From Mugil cephalus (lineage: Eukaryota; Chordata; Actinopteri; Mugiliformes; Mugilidae), in assembly GCF_022458985.1 (NCBI RefSeq), contig NC_061778.1, positions 2,063,501 through 2,127,500 on the forward strand: a stretch of 64,000 nt of DNA, written 5' to 3'. Positions 42,003 to 55,300 of the stretch are shown in pieces (within the stretch, counting starts at the first letter, position 1; each line of letters starts with the position of its first letter). The position numbers were made by a program, and so were the translations under genes. The notes under the pieces are model-generated. The model had not been told where the DNA came from and did not search any database. It was given only the letters and a program-made list of their open reading frames with translations.

Positions 42003-42061
42003 GGAAACGTCTGGAGAAATAAAGCTATATATATATATCTTTATTTCTCCAGACGTTTCCA
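42002..42061. repeat. Perfect inverted repeat, 23-bp arms, 14-nt AT loop
   Basis: Left arm 42002-42024 (TGGAAACGTCTGGAGAAATA plus AAG) is exactly complementary to 42039-42061. The loop 42025-42038 is alternating AT. It is flanked by AT-dinucleotide DNA. Confidence 0.97.
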
Positions 42062-42172
42062 GATTTTTCTTTCTATATATATATGTATGTACGTGATGTG
42101 AAATGCAAGATTTACGAGAGGATATTAGGGGATAGTAGGCGTTTCCAACCGCCCATGAAGGCAGCATGTAGC

Positions 42173-42177
<5 letters not shown>

Positions 42178-42203
<26 letters not shown>
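42178..42203 (+). repeat. Poly(A) run, 26 nt
   Basis: An uninterrupted A run; it may mark the tail of an old retroposed sequence, but nothing upstream is recognisable. Confidence 0.9.
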
Positions 42204-42205
<2 letters not shown>

Positions 42206-43059
42206 TGCACTTAAAACAATAAAATGGCCCTCGAGAAATGAATTAATTCTGTTTGGATCTATTCTCCACGCCGCATTAGGCTTCTAGTTTTAGGGTAAAA
42301 CTGATGGGGTTGATTAAATGAGGCTGTGTTTTGTGTCTATTCTCATCTGGTAGCATTTGATGAATAAAAACCTGAATAATTTTTCGCTTGTTGTTGATGT
42401 TGTTGCGATCGCCCCGTGGTCCTCCCCAAACTTCTCACAGATGCGTCAGTTGCTGTCAAACAAGCACAACTTTGCTGGGAAACGCGGCTGCTGTATATCA
42501 CCATAAAATGCTTACATACGAATTTGAGCTTTGAAAATAGGGGAAATAAAGAATCGAAGCGGTAAATATGGGAAAGTGCCCTTTAAGTGCAACATATATT
42601 TTTGCGTAGCTCTTAAAGTAAATTTTTGCATTTGCATTATTTAACTTTATTCATTTAGTTGATAACCAGAAAAAGGACTAACTGAAAGTGTTTTATGTTG
42701 AAAATTAATTCAGGAAGTTCGCTTGATTTCGTTCATTTAATTCGTCAAGTTACAATCAAATATACACACCTCTACCGGAAATACGATTGCTGCCTATCAT
42801 AATAACATAGTTACGTGTGCATTTGAGCTGAGAAAATGGAAAATGCTCAATTTAAGAGAAAAATATGGAGAGAAATTCCGTTTAAGCGTGTCGTGTATTT
42901 GTAATAGCACTTGAAAGTAAATGTTAGCTTTTTTTTTTGTTAATAACAGAAAAAATATTACATAGGGTGGTTTTATTTTGAAAGTCCAATCCGGACGTTG
43001 CATTGCTCCCGTGCTGTGAAACTTGACACCGGTAGATGCCTCGTTCTCTTCCATTCATT

Positions 43060-43310
43060 TCATTCGAGCACAGTCGCATCCCAGCAGTCCCCCCCCCCTC
43101 CCACCTCCTCCCACCCCCTCCTCTCCCAGTTTCTCTCCGCCTGGAAAGATGGCTGCTCCGGCGGTGTTGAGGAGCTCTGGCCCGCCGCTCTGCCCGAGCT
43201 TCGCGGAGGTCTGCTCATTCCTGGAGCGCTACGGACCGACGCTGGACCTGCCCGAGATGACTTTCCCGCAGATGGAGAGGTATCTGCGGGACACGACGAC
43301 AGGTGAGAGG
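43060..43310 (+). promoter_or_regulatory. rsf1: rsf1 CpG-rich promoter and 5' UTR
   Basis: Base composition shifts to GC- and CpG-rich around the rsf1 start codon. A C-rich tract (43088-43130) sits just upstream of GGAAAGATGG, a good translation-start context. Intron 1 then opens with CAT/CAC microsatellites (43403-43450). Confidence 0.6.
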
Positions 43311-46300
43311 CCGCTGGTTTATCGGTGGAGAAGGAGGAGAAGAAGGAGAAGAAGTGGTGGAAAGCTGCGACACTTGAAACCGAAGGAGAAGGGGGCCAAC
43401 ACCACCATCATCATCATCATCATCACCACCACCACCACCACCACCACCACGGTGATGTTGGGAGAGTGTGGCCCCCGTGGAGCAGCATCCCACCGGGGAG
43501 AGGGCTTCCACTTCCAGGCTCTCTCCCCGGTTGCTGCTTTTTGATGTCGGCCCGGTTCTCTGGGCAAGTTTCTGGAGGAGAACCGGAGGCTTGCTAACAT
43601 CAAGCTAACCTCCCCCCTTCCCCTTTACCCTCCCCACCTCCTCTCTAATTTTCCCTTTTTTCATTTTACTGTATTTAATGTAAAGTTTGTGGACGCAAAC
43701 GTGGTTGGAGGGGGGTGAAAACGTTTAGCCCGACATCCCCCTGGGGGTTATTTTAATTAGAGCCAAGTGACGTTTCGTCGATAATGTTGACATCGATTCG
43801 TTAAACTTGATGCGGGAGCCATGATGCAGCAGTACCGGGCGACCACACACAGGCAGCCCGCTAGCTCCGGACGGCTGTCAGGTGTCATTTCTCCCCGGCC
43901 TTGCCTCACAGGCGGCCGGGGAGGAATGACACCAGCGCTCGGTACCCGCTCCCCCATCTCACAGCAGTACCCACTGCGGGTTCGTGTGTTTACATCACCG
44001 CTTTCATCTGTATTTATTCGGTGCTGTCAAACCCGAGTTAGCGACGTTAGCTAAAAACACTAGATGTTATTTATTTATTTATTTTATTTATTTTTTTATT
44101 TTTTTGGGGGCTATCGGTAAAAGGGCTGTCAAGTCTGCGCGTGCGCATTAGACAGACGTTGCTTTGGCTAACAAGTTAGCTTCAACGGTTTCGTCCGTTT
44201 TCAGTGAAAGTACAACAAATTCAAAGACTACGTATAGTTTGCCATACGCGCACATTTCAGAGTTTCATCTGTAGCTTTATAAACAGTGCCACAAACTAGC
44301 TGTTTTTTTGTGTTTGTTTCTCTTTTTTTTTTTAAGTTAGCTCCGCTGCTTAGCATCCTTAGCTAATAATTAGCCCGCAGAGTAAAGTTAAACACCAACA
44401 TGCATTCAGTAGCTATTTACAATTATTTTTAAACTTTCCGTCGGGAATTTATTAACTTGAATCCATATTTGTTGTTCTGAAAATGTGTCGATAATGTGAA
44501 CGAATAAAATTCAGTGGAAAATGAGTGTTTAAGGCAGAGAAAGCTGTAATTTCCCGTAACTTCAAGAGCTCCGTAAAAGCCTCATAATAGACCACACATA
44601 GAGGCAAGTTTTTATTAATCATTATTAATATTATTATAATTACAAATTTAAACACGTTCCCTTTGTAGTTTGAAGAAATAATACTTATAACAATATTCTA
44701 AATCTACAGTCTTGCTTATATATGCATATATACTGCAGGTGTGTGTGTATCTTTACAGCTCTATTTGTATTTATTTTTATTTTATTGTGCTTATTATACT
44801 GTTTTCTTTTAATAATTGCCCTACTTTAGCCAGGAGAAACCACCCAAATATTTCGTTATGTGCACACATAACAAGTCTAAATGATTCTAATGTATTCTCT
44901 GGGATGTGTATTTTTATTTCTCTGCGATAAGGTGTAAAGTAAAGTTTTCTGCTAATTTTTCTCTGTTTACATCATCAACACACACTCAGACTTCCACCAA
45001 GTTTAGAAATGTCTGTCAAAAATCATAATAATACCAGGTTAGCATGCATATCAGGTCTGAGTGTGTTTTTAGCTTCATGATGGCTCTGGTAGAATACATA
45101 AAATGGTAAAAATCATGTGTGTGATCCTTACATATAAAGTAAAAAATCTGATTGTTGTTGAGTTTCTAATCACCGTGTTTGTTTTCCAGTCCCTAAACCT
45201 CTGGTGGAGCTCCACGTGAAGCTGCTCAGGAAGTTGGGGAGGTCTGTAACGACAGACCGTTGGGAAAAATACCTGGCGAAGGTGAGGGCTCTGAGACGAA
45301 GGTGAAACGAGCAGAAGTCAATGTGATGCAGCTCCAGTTTGTACAGTAAAACTAACCTGTTGTCTGATGTAGGTTTGCCAGGAGCTGAATAGCACCTGGG
45401 CATGGGAGCTGGAACAGAAGGGCTACCAGGAGATGTCCATGGAGTGCAAGTCAAGCATCCTGAAAGTACGACACAGTTTATTTAAAATAAAAGTCGGAAA
45501 CAAATCCTGTTAGTACAACAGCTGCATTCACTGTCCCTCTGCTCTCCCCCCTCCCTGCTCCTCAGTATCTCTGCGAGTGTCAGTTTGATGACAACCTGAA
45601 GTTCAAGATGGTGGTCAACGAGGAGGACCCGGAGAAGATGCGTCTGCAGCCCGTCGGCCGGGACCGGCAGGGCTTGATGTACTGGCTTCAGCTGGACCAG
45701 GAGCAGAACATCCGGCTGTACACGGAGGAGCAGGATGATCTGGACGGATCCACCTGGAAGTGCATCGTCAGGTAAGTTTGACTTCTCCTAAGAGGCTGCA
45801 GACTCACCCCGCCCCCCCTTTTTTTAACGCCTGTCGTCTTCTCAGGACCCGGAACGACCTGGCCGAGGCTCTGGAGCTGCTCAAAGCCCAGGTTGAACCG
45901 AACCAAAACGTGGAGCAGAGTCAGAAAGAGGCTGGATCGAGGAGCGCCAGCCCCGCAGGGAAAGACGACGGTATGATGGGAGACAAACCAGGAGTGGGTT
46001 TACGTTATAGATGGGAACGGGTGTGATTCAGGTTTTATCTGACACTGGAGCCGAAACGATGCCGGTGCTTAAAGAATGAAAACATACAAACTCTGTACAA
46101 AGACTGTGCCTTTTTATTTTAGAATATTAATTTAAATAATATAAATACAACTAAGACTAAGAAATAAATGAACCAATACAAAATAAACGTAATAATTCTC
46201 CTAATAAAATCTGTCAGGCTGTCAAAGATGCTACATTTCTGGTCTTTTAATAAAATGCTGCGCGTGGTCAGATTTTTAACCTAGTTCCAGGTGTTACTTC

Positions 46301-49300
46301 CCTTATTGCAGGTTGACCAGTCTGCATCTTTTGAGGTGAAGTGCAGCCAAACGTTTGGCCTTAAGCATTTTGAAGGTTCACTTTCATCCAAAAATTGATG
46401 TGACACTAATTCAATTAGTGCATTTATAAATTTGTTATGGTTGTTATGTTCGTAGAAGAAGAAACTAAGAGCTAAGATATCTCCAAATTACCATTTTTTT
46501 CTAAAACATTTCATCCTTTATGTGGATGTCATGATCCAGACATTTTAAAAATAATTGCAGTTACTTGTTTTAGCTTTGGAATAGACCAGAACCACGTCCC
46601 TATAGCTTCCAGGACAAGGAAAGACTTTTTTTCTGCAGGTGACCAACTTCAGGGCATTAACATCTGATCAGGATCCTGATACCGAATACTAGAGATCAGC
46701 ATCAGCAAATAAACTTGTCTCATCTTCAAACTTTAGTCAGAGAGGAACGATAAACACACTCCTCGTTTTCTCTTCAACACTGTGACCAAACACTAGAATC
46801 TTCACTAGATCGAGACGGTTGGTTTAAAATAGGCTGAACTTTTTATTTTTGTGTTTTCTGTGACGTAGGTGATGGAAGCAGCAAACTTGAAGCGCCCCAA
46901 ACCACCGAGGACCACGGAGACCGAGAGAAGACAGACTCTGTTAATGAAGAGAAACCCACAACACAAGGTATCTGGATGGAAGAAGTCTTTACGCTGCTTA
47001 AAATGCTTTATTAAAATCACCTGAGAGACGATAGAATCTGATTTACAGAAACCGGAATCTGTTTACAGATACTTAGATACAAAAAATGTCCTAAAACAAA
47101 TGTAGAGAAGCACAAATGATGCAAAATGTCAACGAGATAAATCAAAAACACGTCCAGTCATTTTATTCTTTTCTATAGTTTTATTATTTTTGAAGTGTTA
47201 CTATATTTTATTCTGTATTTTTATCCTTCATTTTATTTCAGTCCATTTTAAATGTTTTTATATTTAGTATTGTTATATCTTAATTGATGTTTTTAAGCTT
47301 TATATCAGTATTTTTTTCTGATATTGATCTTTGGTTATTCTAACAAATCATTTTCTTTATGATAGATACATTGTGCATTAGTCTTTTTTTCATGTTTCAC
47401 CTTTGATTTGTATATTTGTCAGTCTAAATATAAAGGCACTGATTTGTTTTGAAAGGTGTTCATGGCTCTGACGTCACTGAACTGATATGTAGCTTATTTA
47501 CATTTATTTCACTTTATTCACAGCTGTTGTTGCTTGGTTCTTGTGTAGTGTATTTTTTGTTGGCTGTTGTGTTTGTCCTATTTAATGTCTTTTTGCTGCC
47601 TGCTCTCAGTGTCCTATTTAATTTCTTTTCTGGTCACGGTTTTTTTCTTGACTTGAGCTGCTGTAACATTTTAAATTTCCCCAAAGGCAAATCAATAAAG
47701 TATTATCTTATCTTAGAAAGTTTTTTAACCGGTCTAATCTGCTCCGTTCGTGTTTCTTTAATTATTTTCTGTTTTTTTTTTTTAGAAGTGAAGAAGGAGC
47801 AGATGGCGCCGGTGAAGCTTGAACACACTCCAGTCGTGGTGAAGGAGGAGAAGGCGGAGCCTAAACCGTCCGTCTTCGACAACCGCGTCAGCACCATCAC
47901 CGCCGTCGTCAAGCCGGAGCCGCGGGACGCCGACGCCCCCAGGAACGCCGTCTCTGTCGTCATGGCGCCCGGCGCGGCCGCGACAAAGCAGGAGGCGAGC
48001 AAGGACGGGGAGGCGGAGCGGGCAGTCGTCAGGAGCAACCAGCAGGCTAAGATACCACTGAAGAAGAGGGAGCTGAAGCTCGCCGAGAGCTTCCACAGCA
48101 ACCACCTCAACAACAACAACAACAGCAGCAGCGGCAGCGGCAGCAGCAGCATCATAGTCTGTAACCCGTCCGTGATCCAGGCCAAGGACGGACACGCAGG
48201 AGACGGGAAGATGCCCAACTCGTTGGCGCCCCCTGGCGGCCCGGCTGTGACCCAGCAGCCCCAGCTCGGGGTCAGTGCTCCGAGGCAAGAGCTGACCAAT
48301 GGGAGACCGACTCTCCTCCCGCCACACAAAGAGGGACAGAACGGAGTCATAGGGGTCATAGGTCAAGTCGGCGTCATAGGTCACGTCGGGGTGATCCGGA
48401 GCCCGTCTGAGCGTCACAGACCGGCCGAGGAGCTAAATGGACCCAGTTTAGAGCCCCGGGCCTCCAGAGCCGTGGAGGAGGAGAGGGAGGTGAGCCGGCA
48501 GTCGGTGCTGGTGAGGAAAGGACTCGGTGACGGGGAGGCGGCGACGCCGGCGACCGTCGGTCATCCGCCGCAGGCAGCGATGGAGGCTCAGACGGCCAGA
48601 AAAGCACCAGCGCTAAAACCGGATCAAGTCCCTGAAGCTGGAGAGGAAAGCAAGAGGCAGACGGCGGAGGAGGACGAGGGTCAAAAAGAGACAAAGGAGG
48701 AGCAGTGTGGACAACAGAAGGACGAGGAAGCGGAGAAGAGAGGAGATGAAGTGTCTGAGCAGCGCGGCGAAGGCGACCAAGAGAGGAAATCAAGCACTTT
48801 AGGGAAGACGGAGACGGAGTTAAACCGGGATGATCAGCGGGAGAAGAAGGAGCACCAGCGGGACGGGGTCAACGGGGGCCTGACCGCCCAGGTGAGGCTG
48901 AAAGACATTGGACCGGTGGAGAGGCAGGGACCCCTAGAGGAGGCGTCCTCTGAAATCCAGAAGGAAGGAATCAGGCTGAAGATCAAGATCCCTCCGCACC
49001 GCAGGAACAAGCTGAAGGGAAAAGCCGGAAAGGAGGAGGCGAAGGAGAGGGAGCAGGAGGTGCAGGAGGAAGGGAAGCCGCTGAGGAGATCTGCACGGAT
49101 CTGCAGGTGTGTACAATAATAATAATAATAATAACTTGGAGAATGAACCTTTTACGTCTGCTTGTTTGTCCGCTGTGATCGCAGCTGCACCCGGTTTCGA
49201 TTCTGACCATCAATTCCTCCCATTTTCTTGAAGATCCTCTGCTTTGCCAACCTGCAGGCCGAGCTCGAAGGCAGCTGAGAGCCAGAGAAAGAAACCGCAA

Positions 49301-52300
49301 AAGAAACAGCCTCAGCCTTCCAGAACGAGGGAGGACGATGAGGAGGAGGAGGAGGAGGAAGACGACGATGAGGAAGAGGAAGAAGAGGAGGAGGAGGAGG
49401 AGGAGCAGGGCGCAGCTACAAAGAAAGGAATAACTGCAGTCGGACAAATTAAGAAACAAAGGGTAAGCGGCTTTTAAAGTTATTTAAGTTTGTTTTGCTG
49501 CATTTATTTGACTGTCTCTCTTCTTCGTGGGTTTTCAGGGTAAACGGAGGCATCGGCGCCCCCGATGGTCCAACGTTCGCTCAAAGCGACGCAAGATGAA
49601 TGAAGCCGGGGAGGGGGAGGACAGGGGGAGGAAACGAGGGGAGGACGGCAGCGAAGGAGGGAGCGACTCGGAAGAACAGTCGTGTAAATCGGAGGAGATT
49701 CCAACGGAGGACGCCTGCTCTCAGTGTGGACTTCCCAACCACCCGGAGCTGGTGAGGGGAGGGGGGAGGTATCACACACGGGGGGGGGGGGGGGGGTTAA
49801 ACCCATAGAGGTCTTAAAAAGGTCTTAAATTTAACCCATAATGGTCTTAAAAATATCTTAAGTTTAACCCATGATGATCTTAAAAAGTCTTAAAGTTAAA
49901 AAAAACTCTTAAACTTCTTAAAAACTATTAAACACTCTTAAAAAGGTTTTAAATTTAAGTCATAATGAACTTAAAACGTCTTAAATTTAACCCATAATGG
50001 TCTAAAAAAGGTTTAAGATTAAACCCATAATGGTCTAAATAGTTCTTAAATTTAACCCATAATGGTCTTAAAAAGGTTTTCAATTTAACCCATAATGGTT
50101 TCAAAAAGGTTTTAAATATAACCTGGTCTTAAAAAGGTCTTAAATTTAAGCCATAATGGTCTAAAAAAGGTTTTAAATTTAACCCGTAATGGTCCTAAAA
50201 GGTCTTACATTTAACCCATGATGGTCTTCAAAAGGTTTTAAATTTAACCCGGTCCTAAAAAGGTCTCAAATCTAACCCATAACGGTTTTAAAATGGTTTT
50301 AAATCCAACCTGGTCTTAAAAAGTTCTTAAATTTAATTCATAATCGTCTAAAAAAGGTTTTAAATTTAACCCATAATAGTCTTAAAAAGGTTAACCTATA
50401 ATGGTTTTAAAAGGTCTTAAATTTAACCCATAATGGTCTTAAAAAGGTTAACCTATAATGGTTTTAAAAGGTCTTAAATTTAACCCATAATGGTCTTAAA
50501 AAGGAGGTTTAATTAAATTTAACCTATGGGCTTAAAAAGTTCTATAATTAAAGTCTTAATTTACCATAATGGTCTTAAAAAGGTTAACCTAATAAAAGGT
50601 CTTAAATTTAACCCATAATAGTCTTAAAAAGATTTTTTAAAGTCTAAAACCCATAATGGTTTACAAAGGATTTTTAAAATTTAATACCCATAGTCTTAAA
50701 TAACTAATGGTTTTAAAGTTTAAATGTACCATAATGGTCTTGAAAAGGTTCTTAATAACTGTTTGAATTCTGTGTTTGTTTGTTGTGGGCTAATTATTGC
50801 TGTGTATGTATATTCCTGTTTGTCGGTCCTCAGATCCTCCTGTGTGACTCCTGTGACAGTGGGTATCACACAGCTTGTCTGCGGCCGCCGCTCATGTTGA
50901 TCCCAGACGGAGAGTGGTTCTGTCCACCGTGCCAACACGTGAGGACGAAGAAACTAAATCTGATTAAAAACCTCATTTATGATTTGGATTAAAAAAAAAA
51001 ACTAAAATCATTGTTTTTTTTTTTGTGTGTTTTCAGAAGCTGCTGTGTGAGAAACTAGAGGAGCAGCTGCAGAATCTGGACAGTGCTCTGAAGAAAAGGG
51101 AGCGAGCAGAGAGGAGGTGAAAACGCACTAAGACGTACACACATGTTTATACAAAACATCAACCGTGAGACTAAACATCCTCATGTCTTTATCCAGGAGA
51201 GAGCGGCTGGTGTACGTGGGGATCAGCGTGGAGAACATCATTCCTGTGAGTTTTCATTTCTTTCATCAGTGTTTAGTTTAGACATTCACCCACCGGCCTC
51301 TTCTCCACGGCCCTACTCTAAATATTAGTACTAATCTAATACTAAATACTAAATACTAATACTAATACTAAATACTAATCTTAATTAGTTTGAAATAACT
51401 GATTTTCATTTTGGAGGCTGTGGTTTGTAGCTTGTTCCAAAATGTGCATCATCTCCTCAAACGGGTCCAAGTTTAAAAACTCCACAAACTCCATCAACCA
51501 AAAATGACAAGTTACCACCTTTATCAATCACACTGTTTCAACATGAAAGGAAGGAAGGAAGGAAGGAAGGAAGGAAGAACCAAAACATAAATAACAAGTG
51601 AAAGAAAGTATGAAAGAAAGAAATGGAAAAAGAAAGGTAGGAAGAGGATAAACAAAAAGAACGAAAGGACGAGGAAACAAAACAGAATAAAAATGTGAAG
51701 AATAAATAACAGATGGAAAAAGGAGAGAGGATAAAAGAAAGAAAGAGGGTGAAAGAAAGAAATATGTAAAAAGAAAGATAGAAAGAAGATAAAAGAATGA
51801 AAGGAAGAAAGGAAATAAAGAAAGGCAGATATAAAGAACTAAACAAGAAAAGAAAGAAAATGAAAAGACGAAGAAATAAATGATGAAAGGAAAGAAACTA
51901 AAAAAGAAAAGAAATAAACCACAAAAAGAAAGGATGAAAAGAAATAATTAAAAAATAAATAACTAAAGGAAAGAAAGGGACGACATAAAAGAGGATAAAA
52001 AAGGGAGAATGATGTAAAGACAAAAAGAAATAAATGATGAATGGAAAGAAACTAAGAATTAAACAACAAAAAGAAAGAAAAGAGGAAACAAAGCAGAATG
52101 AAAGAATCTAAAAAAAGATCAAAAGTGACGAAAGAGAGAAAAGGAAGAATCAACGATCGAAAGGAAGGAAGGAAGGAAGGAAAGAAAGAACAGCAGAGAA
52201 GTCATGAAGGAATTTTAAGGTGCGACTGTTCCATTAAGATGCATTGACTAGTGTACCTAATATTGTGGCCAGAGCGCAGACGTTTAATCTCATTTAAATT

Positions 52301-55300
52301 TCACTGTAAACGATTTGATTTTTTATTGTAAAATTAAAAATTGTTTTGTCTTCGTGCGAGGAGGGCGACGAAGAGGAGGAGGAGGAGGAGGAGAAGAAGT
52401 CGTCTGCGAAGAAGAAGGACTCGAAGAAGAGCAAGAACCTGGGCCGGAGATCCACCAGAACCAGGAAGCACATCAGCTACAGGTGACGAGGGCGGAGCTC
52501 GATACCTCAGATCTACAGCTGTGGTTTCTAGAATCGATCCAGAGAAACAAAATTATACAAAGTCCACTTTTTCAAAAACATTTCTCATAAATACATTCAT
52601 TATAAAAATGAATAGACATCGGTATCAGGATATTGGTCTTACTTGGTATCGGATCCATAGTTAAAGTACTGGCATCGCACATGGAACTAAAACGTGTGGT
52701 TTCGCTGCAGGTTTGATGACTTCGACGACGCCATTGACGAGGCCATAGAGGAGGACATCAGGGACATCTGTGACGGTGAGACCATGATTTAAAGAGGACA
52801 GATTCTTTTTGTCTCATCATGAATTAAAAATGAAAAGTATTTTAAGCATCTTGGACATTGACATGTGGCCAGAAATAAGTTATATATTTATATGATATTT
52901 ATATGGACCTGATCTCAACGCTGGGAAATACTGTACTGATACTTAAGTACGACCTGTTAGTACTTTGTACAACACAGCTGCAACAGCTTAGTACTACAGG
53001 ACCCTTTATTAGGAAAAGTGGATTAGCCTCAGCTTCAGTTAGTTTAAGTTAGTTTTAGGTCATTTCAGTTCTGATAAATGTGGCTAAATAAAAGATGCTA
53101 ACGCTAAGAGCTTTACTGAGAAGTAATGTTAGCCTACAATACTGTAGCGTTAAAATGACGACGAGGAGTGATCACAAATATTCAGTTTGTTATTTAGTGT
53201 TAGAACTGAAATACAGCATAAATTAATGTTATCTGACACTAAATGAACCACAACACCAGGTTTTCTGTGTTTCTTCTAATGCATTGATACATTTACTTCT
53301 CTTCTGTCTGTAAAAATATAAAATATATCTCTGACTGCTTTTCAAATCAGTCGGTTCAGTCAATCACACAACAGATCTTCACCTTTTTTTTTTTATTAAT
53401 TCATTTTACAGTTGAGACACTATTAACGCCCATGATTCAAACTAATGCTGTCACTTTTTGCCACTCTCTTAATCTAAAAACAATGAAAAATAGTTTTTCA
53501 ACTCCAGTATTGCAGCGGCAACATCATACATTCATTCATAAAATATACATATAAATAGATTAAAAGTGCGAGGATTTTAGGACTGACGGAAGCAACAGCT
53601 CATGGACAGAAGCTGTTTCTCACTCTGTTTCTTTTGGTTTTTATTAACCTGTATTCAGAAAACGAGCCGATATTAGATGTGGGTGAGGTGCAGTAAGTAA
53701 GTGCGGTCTGTTTTATTCTGACGCAGGAACAGGACAGGGAAAAGAAATCCCCTCCATCTTGTCAGAGGACGGGAAGGAGAGCCAGCGGCCAATCAGAAGC
53801 CAGGCTCACGCCGCCAGGAGCAGGAACAGGAAGAAGAGGAGGCTGAACGACCTGGAGAGCGACAGCACGGCGGCAGAGAGCGAAGACGAGTTCATGCTCA
53901 GCAACAGGTCAGACACAAACACCGAGACGCTGTCCTCTCCTCCTCCTCCTCCTCCTGTCGTCTGGTTTAATCATTCTCCTCCTCCTCTTCTTCTTCATCC
54001 TCTTCCAGCTCTGAGGACGAGGACTTTGGGGCGTCAGGGGCGGATGATGACGAGGAGGAGGAGGAAGATGCGGGCAGCGACGTGGGAAGCTTGGACAGCC
54101 GGACCCGACCCAGACGGGCACAGAAAGGGATACCTAAACACAGAGTGGTCAAGACCCAGCGCAGGGGGAGGAAGAGGCTGAAGCGGCGGCGGAGACGCTC
54201 CTCCGACGAAGAGGAGGAGGAGACCGAGGAAGAGATGGGTGAGTGTGTCTGTAATGTAGGAATGTACACAAGGATGGAAAAACAAAAAAGATTAATTCCA
54301 ACACCTGAATTAGGACAGAAAATGAGTCGGAGAGAGGAAGCAGATGCAAATTACTAGCAACAAATAGAAAAATAAATATGTTAAGATCATTTAAAAAAAA
54401 AAAAGTTACAGGCCTAATTCTTGAGACAATACAGTTACTAAAATTAATAATAAAAAAAAAAAAGATATCTTCACCAGGGTAAATAAATAAAATATACCAG
54501 TTACTAAAATCAGTACAATAAAATAAATATTTTAAAATACATGAAACTGTAATTATCCCTGTATCTCCGAGCTGTAAATGTCCCCAGAAATCTGGTGACC
54601 TACAGTAAATCTTAAAAATATATATAAATAAATAAGTAAAACTCAATAAAACTGAAAACAAACATCAAACTTTATCCAAAAACGGTGCCTTTTTTTTTTT
54701 TAAAGCCATTTTGCGACGTGGAAGTTGAACAGAATATTAATTTAAATACAACGAAGAAATAAATGAACCAATATAAAATAAAATTCATAACTAACTGTCA
54801 TAGTGGTCACAATAAAAACAACAGTGTATCAACATAAAAAAAAAAAAAGATTTTACAGAACTTTCAATCAGTTTTCATATTTGAATTGTTTTAAAAACAT
54901 CTAGTAACTTTAAACTTTCAGCAGTTTTTCTGCCAAAAAAAAGAACATGCTTTCTTTTTCTGGATAACACTGGACTGATGGACTCATCCTGGGACTGATG
55001 CTCAGTGTGGAGACGCTTCTTTTCTGGTCCTTTAATAAAATGCTACGCGTGGTCAGATGTTGGATCTAATTCCAGGTGTTACAGGTTGATGCAGGTCGAC
55101 CAGTCCAGACAAACCTTTGACAAACATTTTGAAGGTTCACTTCCGTCCATGCAGGAGAAAAACTGACGTGATGTCACAGCGATAGAGCTAAAGAAGCTAA
55201 GCTAATCAACAACTCACTGGCACCCGAATCTGAGTTAATACTGTTAGCATTAGCACCATTAGCATCATGTTACCCAGTATCAGTACCTTAGTATTAAAAT

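Larger units (their letters stand above)
41211..43060. other. Intergenic between divergent panx1 and rsf1
   Basis: AT-rich with no exon. It holds an AT dinucleotide run (41964-41996), a perfect hairpin (42002-42061), and a 26-A run (42178-42203). Confidence 0.6.

Noticed and set aside
41884-42167. ORFs rich in Ile/Tyr repeats on both strands
   Set aside because: They are translations of the AT-dinucleotide run around the hairpin.
43325-43603. Histidine-rich, valine-rich and similar ORFs over 43325-43603
   Set aside because: These are readings of the CAT/CAC microsatellite in rsf1 intron 1.
47449-47785. Long N-terminal extension of the ORF containing rsf1 exon 7
   Set aside because: Phase and a T-tract acceptor place the exon start at 47786; the extension is hydrophobic, LINE-tail-like intron sequence.
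49800-50755. Regularly spaced repeats considered as a CRISPR-like array
   Set aside because: Units are contiguous and degenerate with no unique spacers, inside a vertebrate intron: a minisatellite.
52315-52664. Gly- and Arg-rich ORFs over the rsf1 exon 13 region
   Set aside because: They are wrong frames of the GAG-rich exon 13; the in-phase frame gives the acidic segment then KKDSKKSKN and RRSTRTRKHISY, as in RSF1.
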